Shown piece after piece: positions 24,472 through 37,400 of a stretch of 64,000 bases of DNA (within the stretch, counting starts at the first letter, position 1; every line of letters starts with the position of its first letter). Location: NCBI GenBank assembly GCA_014529385.2, contig CM043962.1, forward strand, positions 48,620,598-48,684,597, written 5' to 3'. The notes beneath the pieces are model-generated. The model did not search any database. It was not told the DNA's origin and worked only from the letters and a program-made list of their open reading frames with translations. The stretch is from Adiantum capillus-veneris (taxonomy: Eukaryota > Streptophyta > Polypodiopsida > Polypodiales > Pteridaceae). The translations under genes were made by a program, and so were the position numbers.

Positions 24472-26306
24472 GTTCCAGGAGGCTCATCCTAACATTAGGA
24501 TGTCCCTTAGATGATTTGAGAGTCTGAAGCCATACTTCATACGCAAGTTGAAGGACCGCAACACCTACTGTTGTGAATACCATGTTCAACTTGTTTACTT
24601 GAAGGAAGGCTTAAATCAAATGCGCCATGGAAGATACGGGCTACATGGAACGTCATGCTTTTGTTTGTGTCTTGTGTGCAGTCCAAGTGGTGGAATAGCG
24701 CAATGCACAGCATCAAAAGCCACTTTTTAATCCTTGACAGAACTATGGGAGTCTGTATTGTGTCCAAAGCCAATTGATAGTGCTTTTCACTGTAGCAAAT
24801 GTCTTTTGGGAACATGCACTGATTGCGGGATTAAAAGGCTCTTGTTGTGTCCCGTCGAAGACAATGATGGTATCTCTAGAATGATTGTCAAGCTTTTTGA
24901 CAAGGTTCCTACACATAAAAAGGATGAAGAGGTCTATCTAAATGTCAAAAAGACCTCGTGGTTCAATAGCTCAGTCCAATGAGTTTCATTTGTGTGCTTC
25001 GAGGGAAACTAGGGAAGTTCATCAAACACAACTACTTGTACAAGTGGCAAGCTCAACAGTTCAAGGCTTGTTTGGCCAATTTTCCTCACGATGTAGTGGT
25101 GTCTATAGTGGATTTTGCAAAGAATTACTCCTTCAAGTACAGAATGAGATCCAATCAATGCATTGGTATTCATCTTAGGTCACAATATTTATTCATAGTT
25201 CATACTTACGGGATGCGCTTGGTGCTATACAAAAGACGACTCACTTCTACATCTTTGATGACAAGACACATGACTTGTTTGTGCAGCACTGTTTTCTTTT
25301 GCACAATGAATGGCTGAAAAGATACGGCTATAGTGTCAAGCGACATTGGGTGTGGTCGGATGGTGTTGTGTCACAATTCAAAGCAAGGCGGTCATTCTAT
25401 TTTGTTGCATGATTCTTCATTATGACAAGTGTCGAAATGACGCACAATTTCTTTGCTTCAGGCCATGGAAAGGGTGAACACGACCGGGCAAGTGTAGTGG
25501 TCAAAAGAGCTCTCACACACGAACAATTAAAATCTGACGGGTGGGTGTTGCATAACGCTTCAAGCGTTGTTGCATTCCTCAATGCAACTCTCAAAAATCA
25601 ATGCCCACAGACATGCAAGAAAGTCAATCGTGCTTTCTGGGAGGTCACGCTCGGTGATGTTGATAGAGTTATAGCATGGATTGCAAGCGCATGACAAGGT
25701 CACGATCCTGGCACTATGTCAATGGCTACAATCAGACGCATATGCATGGACTAAGGCACAGACTGCTCTCTTGCTTTTGCAGTGCGTGCATCAAAGGTCA
25801 ATGGAGGAGATGTGCCAACAAAGATCATGTGCAAGGGTGGGTATACTTTGCAAATACAACCCACAATTATGGATGAAAGCAATGGAGAAGCGTCGAGCGA
25901 GGATGAGGATGAATACGCCCTAATGTATGCTGGCCACCACGATCATCTAAGCGATGCCTTGATGGTTGGCCAGAAATTTGCAGTGACTGCGGAGGAGGCA
26001 AGTGCAGACTTCTACATCTTGAAATGCACCAACACAAAGCGCCTGGCCAAAATAGAGGAAAAGGATCAATGGCACAACATCATTAAGAAAAATTCGTATG
26101 TGGTTGAGGGCCTATTCTACGACAAGGTAAATGGCCGAGGTGATACTTATGTCCTTTTGGACAACAAGCCCACTCCTCTAATCTACTCCCATATGGTGCG
26201 ATGCATCAGCTTTTCTATGTCCCCAAGGGAAGGTGAGCATAATGTATATGATATGTCAAATGACATATTTGAGCAAATCTATAACAGCATGCCCCTCCCT
26301 TTTTAA
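24472..26306 (+). pseudogene. D-D-E-type transposase-like protein of a cysteine-rich family (decayed)
   Basis: Conceptual order: an N-terminal block (FESLKPYFIRKLKDRNTYCC, then EYHVQLVYLKEGLNQMR), a CFCLCLVC cysteine group, a second zinc-like cluster (HCSKCLLGTCTDCGIKRLLL, followed by CP), then a core with three acidic motifs: VDFAKNYSF (Asp codon 25111), VWSDGVVSQFK (Asp codon 25359) and GHGKGEHD (Glu codon 25476). A C-terminal domain follows at about 25870-26300 (VGQKFAVTAEEASADFYILK). This layout matches a repeat-associated protein family I have seen in plants and animals without a settled name; the three acids fit an RNase H-fold DDE nuclease. Breaks: TGA at 24512 and 25410 where CGA is expected, plus frameshifts near 24730, 25160 and 25690. 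Assignment as the element's transposase is inferred from its position. Confidence 0.6.
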
Positions 26307-26461
26307 TAGCAAATTTATAACAACTTGTAAGATTTATCTTTGTAAATTTGACTTGAGGACTTGGCCAACACTTTTAACAGTAGCTAGCACTTTTATAAAA
26401 AAAATAAAAAGGAGGCAGTGAACTATATTGAAGAGAGCCAGGAAGGATTACATCAAAAATC

Positions 26462-26490
26462 GGGGGGGGGGGGGGGGGGGGGGGGGGGGG
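26462..26490. repeat. 29-base poly(G) run
   Basis: An uninterrupted G run on the plus strand between the transposase-like gene and array 2. Its length may be affected by sequencing error. Confidence 0.9.
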
Positions 26491-26574
26491 ATCAACTGAC
26501 TACTTCCCTCTAAAATTACAGCCAATCACCCTTGTTGAATAGCTAGCCCTTTTCACAATAGAGTGATAAAAGAT

Positions 26575-27245
26575 GTCTTTTAAAACACTTGAAAGCACTT
26601 CTAAGCACTTGGGCAATTGACCAGCACTTTATTAGCCCCCTGAAACACTTAAAAGCACTTCTAAGCACTTTACCAGTCCCTTGTACCACTTGACCAGCTC
26701 TTCGGACCACTTAGGACCACATGACTAGCACTTTGGACCACTTGATCAGCACTTTATACTACTTGACAAGCACTATGAACCACTTGACCACCCCCTGAAC
26801 CACTTGGCCAGCACTTTGAATCACCCGACCAGTACTTTTAACCACTTGACCAACCCCTGAACCACTTGGACATCACTTTGTTCCACTTGACCACCATTTA
26901 CCAGCCCCCTGGACCACTTGACCGGCTCTTTGGACCTCTTAGGACCACCTGACTAGCACTTTTAAGCACTTTACACTACTTGACAAGCCCCTTGAACCAC
27001 TTGACCACCCCCCTGAACCACTTGGCTAGCACTTTATACCACTTGACAAGCACTCTGAACCACCTAACCAGCACTTTGAACCACTTGACCAAGCCCGTGA
27101 ACCACTTGGATAGCACTTTGTACTACTTGACCACCACTTCACAACCACTTGAACCACTTGACCAGCTCTTTGGACCACTTTGGACCGCCTGACCGCAACA
27201 CTTTGTATCACTTGGACGACACTTTGAACCACTTGACCACTTAAC
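26575..27245 (-). repeat. AGTGCTT-related array 2 (inverted relative to array 1)
   Basis: About 670 bp of degenerate repeats. On the plus strand the unit is close to CACTTGACCAGCACTTTGAAC, whose reverse complement contains TTCAAAGTGCT, the core of array 1. It sits between the 3' ends of the convergent genes. The long frames at 26980-27307 are artefacts of the repeat. Confidence 0.9.
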
Positions 27246-27383
27246 CAACACTTAACACCCAATCCAGTTGACAGCAACAGAAACAGTTGACTTGCAAAAT
27301 TCTTCATAGTATATTCAGGTTTAGATACAAGAACAGTTAGCTTTATAGGAAGTTAGCTTTTTCAAGGAGTAAAGTCAGTTAGG

Positions 27384-28007
27384 TAGAAGACTTCTCTGGC
27401 CATTCTTGCCAACGTGGCCACTTATAATTGGTTGCTGGAGGTGGCAGTCTCGGTGCAAGAATTTTCTATTGTGCTCGTAGTTTTCCATGTGCCAGATCCC
27501 AGTCCAATTGTGCAAGTTCATCCTTCCTCGCATCAAATGGACATTCCCTAACAGTCTTGGCTCTGTCAAGAGTCTCAGCCCACTGTATTATAAATGAGGC
27601 AACATCCTCCTTGAGTAAATTTTCCCACCGCCTCTCATTTTACTTTTCTATCCCAGGCAGAATGACAAAGTTACTGGGATCATTGAAGTACATCTTATAG
27701 AGGGAATCATCCAGGAGTAAAGTGTTAGACTTATTGAACTTAGGAAAGAGGTACCAAAAGGTTTCTAGTTTTTTTTAAGCATTTGCTTTGGGGAGTTTCC
27801 ATATTCCCAACTACTAACATGGCAGCAGTTTTGTGTCAGCCACCCACTCAGACAACGCTTGGCCTAAGATAGGCACTTGCCCATACCCTTCTCAAGATTG
27901 TGGCAGGCGCGCGACAACCACAGAAAAGTATCTGCTATCTGACTCAGTCCAAGCAAGAATAATTATGCATCATTCCGTACATAGTAGGTGACGTTATCAT
28001 CCCCCTT
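27384..28007 (-). pseudogene. FCP1/NIF-like phosphatase domain, C-terminal part of exon
   Basis: Minus strand, continuing directly from 38905 once the gypsy insertion and one copy of its duplication are removed (EVKG then DDNVTYYVRNDA). Visible landmarks of the HAD-type FCP1/NIF fold are FLLGLSQIADTFLW, SGWLTQNC and SPKQMLKK, then, after a one-base shift in an A8 run near 27784, SNTLLLDDSLYKMYF with the paired Asp of motif III/IV (near 27706). A charged tail (NERRWENLLKEDVASFIIQW) follows to a TAA near 27384. Such domains dephosphorylate Ser residues, typically the RNA polymerase II tail; activity here is unproven. Internal stops (TAA, TAG, TAA, TAG) all stand where Gln codons would fit. A TSD base pair at the insertion makes the joint exact. 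Confidence 0.65.
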
Positions 28008-28471
28008 TGTAGACGGCTGGATAATCACCAAGTGGGAACGTGTTCTTAGAAGATGGGCAGCGAATTACTTAGTAATTACTAGAGTAATTACTACAGTAAA
28101 ACCGAAGTGTATAAATAGGGCCCATTACATTATTATCGGGTTGGCAATTGTTATCACTTGTATTAGCGCTTTGGGCTATAATTGTACTTGAGCATCAGTG
28201 GCAGTATTGTCGGCTATACTTTCTCTCTGTAATCATATTCGCTGTAATCTCAATCATGGTATATATTTCAGTGATACTTACTTCTCGACCAGTCTTCTGA
28301 ATCTGAATCTGAACTTTATTACAGTCTATAAGTCTGATTCTTATTTCAATATCCACATTTCAGTCTAGTCTCTGATTTCTGTCTAGTCTGCTGTCTGAAA
28401 TTTTCCCACACTAGTAGCTGAAATCCTTCAACACTGGAATTAGATGTCTCAAGAGATCAGCTTCAATTCCA
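28008..28471 (+). repeat. 5' LTR of the full-length gypsy element
   Basis: 464 bp, TGTAGACGGCTGG to TTCAATTCCA. It contains a TATAAATAGGG box near 28110 and the start of the transcript shortly after. A 12-bp internal duplication (TAGAGTAATTAC) near 28079 is absent from the 3' LTR. Confidence 0.93.
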
Positions 28472-28474
28472 TTT

Positions 28475-28490
28475 TGGCGATCACGGTGGC
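28475..28490 (+). promoter_or_regulatory. Putative primer binding site
   Basis: TGGCGATCACGGTGGC begins three bases after the LTR, the usual place, and starts with TGG complementary to a tRNA CCA end. The same sequence follows the LTR at 18145. I could not match it to a specific tRNA by reading. Confidence 0.55.
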
Positions 28491-28529
28491 TAGAGCTGAA
28501 GCTCGTTGACTGAAAGACTCTTCTCCTAG

Positions 28530-31379
28530 TTGAAGTTTTCAGCAATTGCACCAAAGTCCAATCGTGGCCGAAAATCTACCCATCGTGTGGACGCCATCCC
28601 TGAGGAGTCAGGAAGAGAGTCTGACCCCAAGCAAGAGAAAATGATTGACACTGAGGCTCAGGAGGAGCATAGTCAGGTTGAGGAGGTGCAGGATTCACAG
28701 CACTCCAGTCATTCTCGACACAGACGGGCAGAACGGGTAGCACGAAAGGCAAAGAGTTCCAAGAGTTCTCAGTCTTGCTAGAGAGATGAGCATATCAAGG
28801 GCAGAAAGGGAAGTCACCGTACTTCTAGTAGACAAAACAGAGAAGATACTGATACTGAGACAGAGACAGAGATTGATTGGGATGCTGACACTGACAATTG
28901 CAAGAAGGCTCCCAAGCGTCATTCTGCAGCCAAGAAGCGAAGTGGTGCGATCAACAGTAATTGAAATGATTACACCGCTTCCATGAAGATTTCATTTCCC
29001 ATATTCAAAGGAGGAAAAAAGGATGATCCTGATGTTCACATGCAAGCTTTCGAGCAGTATGCTGAACTAAAAAACATTGATGAAGATGATTGGGGGGAAT
29101 ATATTCCACAAACCTTGAAGGAAGCAGCGAGGAAATGGTATTACCATTACCCTGCATGCCAGTTGAGATCATATAACAAATTACTGAAGGCCTTCAGGTT
29201 GGAATATTCCGACAATCGAGGGGATGAGGATATTCTTTGTGAATTGGATCAGATCAAACAGAGGAATTTGTCAGTCCGCAGCTATGTCGAAAAGATAAAA
29301 GAATTGACCAGGCAGTTGCAAGAACCACCGTCTGAGAAGAGATTGAGGGCATGGTTTCTGAATGGGCTTAGAGAACAAGAAGTACTAGCCCCTACAAAGA
29401 AATTCAATGATCTAGTCCAGAGAGCATTAAAACTGGAACAATAGGCTAAGAAAGAAAAGAGCCACAAGAAGCGAAGGACCAGTAGCAGTAGTTCGGCTAC
29501 TGAAGCTTCTGATTCCAGTGCAACATCCAGCAGCTCCGAGAGCAGCTCCAATGAACGGACAAAGGAGAAATCAAAAAAGGGATCATGGACCAAGAAAATT
29601 GAAGAAATGGCTAGGCAGATTGCAGAAATTAGCCACACAAGACAGCCGGTCCGGAAGATAGAGACTTGGTGTTCAAGATGTAAATCCAAGGACCACATCT
29701 CCACTGAATGTCCACAATGTACCTACTGCAAGGCCTTTGGTCACCTATGGAATAATTGTGGCATCAGAATTCACCATTTTAAGAAAGGAAAGGATCTATC
29801 AGTGGTTGCCTACACTGAACCAGTGAAGGCAGAACCAATCAAAGTAGCTCAAGAAGAGAGACCAAGTACCAATGGTACTGGTCAAGGACGTGGCGGATTC
29901 CAACCAGGAATGGGCAGAGGAAGAGGAAGAGGCAACTTCCAGACTAAGAGCATGAATTGCTATACCTGTGCGAAGTATGGTCATTTTGCAGCCCAATGTC
30001 TAGATGCACCGATAACGACTGCTACTGAGGCTAAGGCACCAGAGCCAGTCCCAATCAAAGTAGTTACCAGGAGCAAGGGAGTGATCATTGAAGAAATTCC
30101 ATACATTTCAGAAGTACCAGTCAATCCTAACAGCAGCAAGTGGGCCCAACAAAGGGAAGTTTGGAAGGCCAAAGGTAAAGAAAAGGTGGTAGATAAGTGG
30201 CAAGAGCAGCGGGAACTAGCAGCTAAAATCACCGAGGATTTAGCTAAGAAGCTGCTAGAGCAGCCAGAAAGTTCCGAAGCTAGAGTCATTCAAAAGATAC
30301 CAACCCAATCGACTGATAAAGATCAATCAGTACCGGCCATGACAGAGACCATGCTGGCTATAGTACATGGACTAGCTGATGAAATGGGAGTGGAAGGAAA
30401 GAGTAGTACTCCTAAAGAAGAATGGTAGTGTGAAGACACTAGTCCTTCAAGCTCTGACAATCAGTCTAACCAGGAGCGAGAGGAAATTCAGGTGAAAATT
30501 TGTGATAGAATCGAGAAGCTGACTGTAGAGCTGGACGATATAAGAAAGACCTTACCTGAGGTGGCCAACTTTATCAGACAATGTAGAAAGACTGAGGCAG
30601 AGGCCAGAACAGTGGACCTGACGGCTGTCCGGGATGATGAAGTTCCACCAATTCAGGTAGACTACAAGGTCAGGAAGCAGTGGGAACCTCTCTCAAGCGT
30701 CATACTGGATGGAGGAGCAGGAGTCAACATAATGGGAGCCCATCTTCAACAAAGAATGGGTATCACTAACGTGAAACCAACACCATTCAAAGTAAGAATG
30801 GCAGATCATCGAGTCGTACAAGCGACGGGTATGATTGAAAACATGCAGATAAGAGTTGGGAGGGAGAAATTCAAAACCAGTTTCCTAGTCTTGGATGTGC
30901 AGGGAGCATATGGAATGCTACTAGGCCGCCCATGGTTAAGAACAGCACATGCTGTTCATGACTACGCAAACCAGACTTTAACCATAGAAGGGGCCAATGG
31001 CAAAATACAAATCCAGACCAACAACACCAGGAGCTGGAAAAAGGAACTGAGGCCGAAGGAGTTGTGTCAGAAATACCGAGCTAAGAAAATTGAGCGAATG
31101 CTAGCAGCTATGAACATATTTCCTTTGGCAGAAATTGATTTAAATGCAGTCCTGTTGAACAAAGAGCAAGCTGACAAGCAAAAGAGACAATTCCCTAATC
31201 AGTTTACTGAAGTCAATACAGAGGAAAGAACAGTTCAGCTAACTGGAAGAATGGAGGAACCAACTGATACCGGTATAATGGAAGAACCAGTATGTTCTGA
31301 AGAGTATCCACTGAATCAGAATAATGATTCAGAAATGAATGGACTTCTTGGGACTACGCTGAAGAATCGACCAAACTAA
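28530..31379 (+). pseudogene. Gag and protease of the full-length gypsy element
   Basis: One frame throughout. A charged N-terminal extension comes first, then the retrotransposon gag domain (28983 onward: KISFPIFKGGKKDDPDVHM, YIPQTLKEAARKWYYH), a Ser-rich linker, and two zinc knuckles near 29668-29760 (CSRCKSKDH, CTYCKAFGHLWNNC) plus a third near 29957 (CYTCAKYGHFAAQC). The aspartic protease near 30695 reads VILDGGAGVNIM, with Gly in place of the Ser/Thr of the D[ST]G site. The start ATG seen in the truncated copy (18220) is missing here (ATT). Stops inside the frame: TAG 28779, TGA 28962, TAG 29442, TAG 30426. It closes at TAA 31377 after a frame change near 31340-31370. Confidence 0.88.
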
Positions 31380-34300
31380 AAGGAGGCGGACCAAACTGGT
31401 TGCTTCCAGATGATCAGGAAGTAGAGGAGTGGAACCTGGGATCAGAGGAAAATCCCAGAATGATCAAAGTCAACAAGCACCTGAAACCGGCAATGAAGGA
31501 AAAGGCACGGAAAATGTTCCAGAACTATAAAGATGTATTTGCCTGGGAACATACAGATTTGAAGGGAGTAGATCTTGAAGTCTGTTAGCACCGAATACCA
31601 CTGAAACCGGATGCTAGGCCAGTCAGATTGCAAAGATACCGGATGAACCCCAACTATGCAAAGAAGGTCAAGGAGGAGATTGATAATCTTCTCAAGGCTG
31701 GGTTCATTACGGAAGTAGCAAGTAATGATTGGTTATTTCCCATAGTCGTCGTTCCTAAGAAGAATGGGAAATTAAGAGTTTGTGCCGACTATAGGAAACT
31801 AAATGCCCAGACCATTAATGATCCATTTCCCTTACCTTTTACTGATATGTTGCTTTATGAGATCGCAGGATATGAGATGTATAGCTTCATGAATGGTTAT
31901 AGCGGCTATAACCAGTTACAGATTGCTCCTGAAGATAGGGCTAAGACCACTTTCATAACTGAGTGGGATGCATTCATGTATCTAGTGATGCCTTTTGGCC
32001 TGTGCAATGCACTAGCTACTTTTCAGCGGTGTATGATGGAGATGTTTAATGAATTTATTCATCGGTTCCTCGCCTTTTTCATGGATGACTTCACTGTCTA
32101 TTCAGATGAGGAACAACATCTTCTATTCCTAGAGATGGTTTTTAAACGCTATAAGGAGAAAAGGATTTGTTTGAATCCATTCAAATCTGTATTTCTGGTT
32201 TGGAAGGGACAGCTACTGGGACATGTGGTTTCCCTCAATGGAATAGAAATGGCCAATGACAAAATACAGTGTGTCCAGCAAGCTAAAGCACCCAGGACTG
32301 CTTCTGAGTTGAGTTCTTTCTTGGGGTATGTGAATTTCTATAGAAGATTTGTACACAAGTTTGCTTCTCAAGCAGTACCACAATATGAGCTTACAAAGAA
32401 GACTAGTAAGTTCAATTGGACTGCTGAGTGTGAGGAGAGTTTCCAGAATTTAAAAAAATCCATTACCAGTAAACCAATCCTTAGGCAGCTGAATTGGGAT
32501 ATTATTTTTCATGTACATGTAGATGCTTCAGGATTGGCAATGGGGGCAATATTAGCTCAGCCAGATGGCAGAACAGACTATCCGGTCTATTTTGCTAGTC
32601 GGAGATTCAGTTAGGCTGAACAAGGCTATATGACTACTGAAAGAGAAGCCCTCGGAATGGTTTTTAGTGCTACGAAGTTCAGGCATTACCTATTGGGGAA
32701 GTTATTCCATTTTTATGTGGATCATCAAGCTCTTCTGTTTTTTATTAACAAAGTTATTATTCAAGGCAGGCTGATAAGATGGATGATGTTCCTTATGGAA
32801 TTTGAATTCAGAATTTTCCATAAGCCTGGCCGAAACCACTGTGGAGCTGACTTTCTTTCCAGAAGTACAGAAGGATATTCAGAATCACCTCTGAGAGATG
32901 AGCCAATGGATGCTGATTTATTTCAGTTAGAAGCAGAAGAATCAGTGGATCCTGAATGGTATGATATTTATCAATTCCTTTCCCAGGGTGCCTTTCCAAA
33001 GGATTGGAAATAGAATCAGAAGAAAGCTTTGATCATAAAAAGCCTGAAATTTACCATCATCGGAGGAGTACTTTATCGATTAGGTGTGGATGGTATACTT
33101 CGAAGATGTGTCCCTATGGAAGGAAGAATGCAGGTTATTTCAGAAGCGCATAATGGCGAGTCTGGTGGAAACTTTTCCAACGAAGTGACCTACAAGAAGA
33201 TTCTTCAAGCAGGTATGTGGTGGCAAACAATGATTGCTGATGTCAGAAGCTTTTGTAAAACTTGTGACATATGCCAAAGAATGGGCCGACCAACAACTGC
33301 AGACATGACTCCCTTAATGCCGATACAACCATTGGGAGTATTCATGAAATGGGGACTGGATTTTATGGGACCTTTTAAGAAGGTGACTCCTAGGAAGAAC
33401 AAGTACATCGTGATGGCTACTTGTTATGTTACCAAGTGGGTTGAAGCTAAGGCTCTTCCTGACAACACAGCCAAGTCAACTGCAAGGTTTCTGTTTGAGA
33501 ATATTGTCTGCCGATATGGATGTCCAGTGGAAATTGTGACCGATCAAGGGACACATTTTATCAATGATACAATGGAAATCCTATTGGATATGTTTTCAGT
33601 CAAGCATCGGAAATCTACTCCTTACTATCCCAGATGCAATGGACAGGCTGAAAGTAGCAATAAGACAATTAAGACTATTCTCACTAAGGTGGTGCAAAAG
33701 AAACCAGACCAGTGGGATTTGAAGCTTCAGACTGCTCTATGGGCTTATAGGACAGCTTATAAGTTAGATGAACTCAGGAAAAGAGCTATATTGGAACATG
33801 AGATTGTTCAACAAAGAAGGAAGCACTGGCATGATCGCCGAATTAAAGTCCGAGAATTCTAGAAAGGAGACTTAGTGCTTCTATATTAGTCTAAATTAGG
33901 TCCAAAGAAGCCGAATTTGAAGATTGCCTGGGCAGGACCTTTTGAGGTCAATTGGGTCTTCTCCAATGGCACAGTCAGATTGAAAGATTTATCTGGATTG
34001 ATGTTGTCGGGAGTATATAATGGAGCAAAGATCAAACTTTATTATTCAGAGACCAGAGAAACTGGGTTGGAACAAGGTACTAAGGAACTGGAGGTTGTTG
34101 ATCAAGAGATACCGGAATCAGACATTTTTGGTCTTTTCCATGTTCAACCAGTTCCAGCTTCAGCACCAGTACCCCAAGAATCAGATCAGGCTGACCTGAG
34201 AACCAGTACCAGTATGGTCCAGCTAGTGTGGGAATCAGTTCAGAACCAGTATAGACACATTTTCCAAATTTTAAGTGGGCAACAGTCAAGTGGTATGCCC

Positions 34301-34438
34301 AGTGGTAATTATTACAAGGATGGGTTGCAATCTTGTCCAATGCATGTTTGCCACGACAGCAACGGCGCACACAAGCCTAGGAGCGACGAGTGGTGGAGCT
34401 TTTATGGCGTGAACACGTATAACAGTCAGGAGAGTTAG
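31340..34438 (+). pseudogene. Pol (reverse transcriptase, RNase H, integrase) of the full-length gypsy element
   Basis: A single frame shifted from gag. The lead-in (LPDDQEVEEWNLGSEE) precedes reverse transcriptase with VVPKKNGKLRVCADYRKLN, VMPFGLCNALATFQR and the catalytic FMDDFTVYS (near 32083). RNase H follows (HVHVDASGLAMGAILAQPDG, then EREALGMVF and FYVDHQAL). Integrase has its zinc-binding CKTCDICQR, then core residues in GLDFMGPF, IVTDQGTHF and NGQAESSNK (D, D, E). Premature stops: TAG at 31586, 32612, 33011, 33860 and 33887. The frame ends at TAG 34436, after a C-terminal region with no chromodomain. Apart from these stops the domains look complete. Confidence 0.9.
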
Positions 34439-37400
34439 CATTTTTCCTCATAAATCTCCTGCGCGACGCTTTCCTCCTGTCAACCATTCGCCATCGCCGA
34501 GCTCCGAGGTTTCATCACTACAGCCGCAAACTTTGACCTCTGACGAGATAGCTGATTGTCAGATAGCCTTACCAGTGACACCAGGAAACGGCTTTGACAC
34601 AAGTAAGTCCTCTTTGCCTTCGCCTGTTTCATCGTCGTTGACCTCACAGTGTATGGGTAGAAGGAAATGCTCAGAGAAGATACAGGAAACTCTTGAAGAA
34701 ACCCAGGCTATAGTGGTTGAGGCAAAGGCAAGCCTTCCTGTTCTTCCATACAGTAAAATCCAACGATATGTCTTTACTGATCACGCAATGACTCTGCTAC
34801 AACTCTGGGATCTGCGAGTTGTGTTGCAAGCTGCAAGGATTGCTTTTGATGAAGATATCATCAAGCATGTTCTTGATTCCTTTGATGCTGAAACTAGCAG
34901 TGCTATGATAAATCATAGAAAGGTGTCAGTGACACCAGAAGCTATTGCATTTGCATTTCGGATGCCTAATGAGCCCAAACCATCTGTGGCGACTGCGCAA
35001 CAAATACGTATTGCTCTAAAGGAGGATGAAACAGCTAGAAAGAAGCGCAAGGCAAGTGCTCAAGGAGTTCCAGTAGCAGGACTGGAAGCCTCCGCTGCTT
35101 ACAGGTTTGTAGTTGAAGCAGTCAATCTTAAGAATAACCCAACGTATGTGTCAGAGAAATTATTTTCTATGCTGTTGGCCAAGATACTGGATCCACAAGT
35201 CCATATCAACCTTTTTCAAATACTCTCGCATAATGTACTCCAACAGACTGCCAAGCTGAAATCTCAAACTATTTTCAAGGCATGGTATGTCTGGCAATTC
35301 TGTATTGGGCTACTGCTACAGATGTTAACGAGCATGTAAAGTAGGCTTGGAGTGAGCAGCCCACCCATTTCTGAACCAAAGAAGATTGAACTGTCCTCAG
35401 ACGACGAGGAAACAGACAGTCAAACAATTTCCAATGACCTGAAAAGGAAAGCCACTGCAGAGGAAGCTGGCAGTTCAAAGAAGCCAAGAATTACACTGAC
35501 AAAAAGCAGTGAGTTCTTGGAACAAATAGAAAGCCAGGTTAAGTCAGTAAGCACTGAGAAAGCTGAGAAAAGTAAAACTGAGCAGCAACTTGCTCAGAAA
35601 ACTATGCCGGATCAGTCAGTTTGTCAAACATACAGTTGCTACTAGTTCTGGGAAAGATCATGTAAAGTTAGTCACTAAGGAGAATGTACCAGACTAGTCA
35701 GGGGACAAAGGCAAGAGTCAACTGGACAAAGGGAAAGGTCGAGCGTCCTCGACTTTGTCTGGAGAAGTTTCTGTCATTTTTGGAAACCCTCTGCAACTGG
35801 TTAAAAATAATAAGTTGCAGCAAATGCAAACCCAGAAATTGAGAGGGCATCTTTTGCTCAGCACAACTGATTATGCAACTTTACCCTACGTGGCTCCTGT
35901 GGCAATATATGAACCTGTTGATTCTGATCCAACCACGGTCAAAGACAAGTGTTCAGTACTGATACAGTCTTCTTGGAATACCATTGTCAGTTGTATGGGA
36001 CAATTGGTGGAGGCTGTTGGATCAGAAGACGAAGTCAAAAAGCTTAAAGCTGACTTGGCTGAAGCACAACATCAGATTGCAACACTCCAGAAAGCCCAGG
36101 AAGTGTAGAACATACAACATAGGGTACTGGAAGCTCAATCAGAAAGGGCTCAGGTGTTGTTGAACAAAAAGCTAGCTAAGGCTGAGTCTGAAATTATGAT
36201 CATGAAGAGTCAAAGGAATGAAGCACTGAGAGCTGCCGAGCGAGCTGAAACGATGCTTAGAATGAAGCGGGCAGAATTCAAAAAGCTGCTCTTGCACCAT
36301 ACAGCTCTGAAGTGTTCGCTGTGACTGACATATACATCTACAATAGCTTGTCTGAAATTTTAAACCCCGCAAGCAATAATGTTTTTGACTTAGAAAATTT
36401 AAAGTCCTTGATGAAAAGTCTGCAGAGCGATTTGCAGGACAAGATGGGTGAATTCAATAATGCTCTGATGAACCAAGGTATAATGGATTATATTGAGCAA
36501 CAGACTTCCCCAGAGGAGGATGGAGAAGATGAAGAAGATGAAGTTGATCAGGAGGAGGATGATCAAGAAACTGGGCATACAAAGGATGATGATGATGCCC
36601 TACCACCATCTCCACCTCCAGGACCTGGTACTGGTGGGACAGGGCCAGATGAAGGAGGCCAGTCACAGCCATACCAGACTGAGGGTCAACAGGAAGGACA
36701 GGATAAAGAGCACTAGTCGGATCATCAGCAGACTGAAGAGCAGTAGCCAAGTAACACTGGGAATTAGCCAACTGATCAGTCCCATCATAGCGGAGAGGCT
36801 AAAGGGAAAATGAAGGTTCAAGATGAGGGACCAGTGATTGATCATCAGCATTCACTGCAGCTCATTACTTTGAATAAGCAGCTGAGACATCAACAGGCCT
36901 CCATCACCAGACAGTATCTGGAGGATGATGCTCTCTGGACTGATTTAGAAAGATTTCAAAGACTATATGTGGGAGCCAGGGAAATGGTAGAACATTGGAA
37001 ATCTGCTGCTTTCCATGATAAAGAAGCTTGTAGACTCCCTGCGCATCCCAGTACAAGTTAGCTATTGGAACGAGTTCCGGAATGGATACTCACTACTGAT
37101 GAGAAAGTGGCAAACCCGCACTGGCAAAGACAGTCTACTGCAGATTGTCGGTCTTTAGCTCTAGAACTGGAACTTCTGTTGGGTAACAAACCAACTTACC
37201 GCTGTATGAAGGATGTTAGGGTCCAACTCAAGGAAGTTCTAGTACAATTGCAAGCTGCCAGAGGTGTTTTGGATCAAAGAGTGAAAGCCATTCTTGAGGA
37301 CCAGACAGCCACTAGCAGAGGACCTCAAACGCGAATGTCAGTAGGAGCACAGGCAACTGCTCTCCAAACCCTATTCCAGTTAGTGAGAATCACTAGAAAG

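Noticed and set aside
26980-27307. Leu/Thr/His-rich and Val/Gln/Ser-rich frames
   Set aside because: They are translations of AGTGCTT-related array 2.
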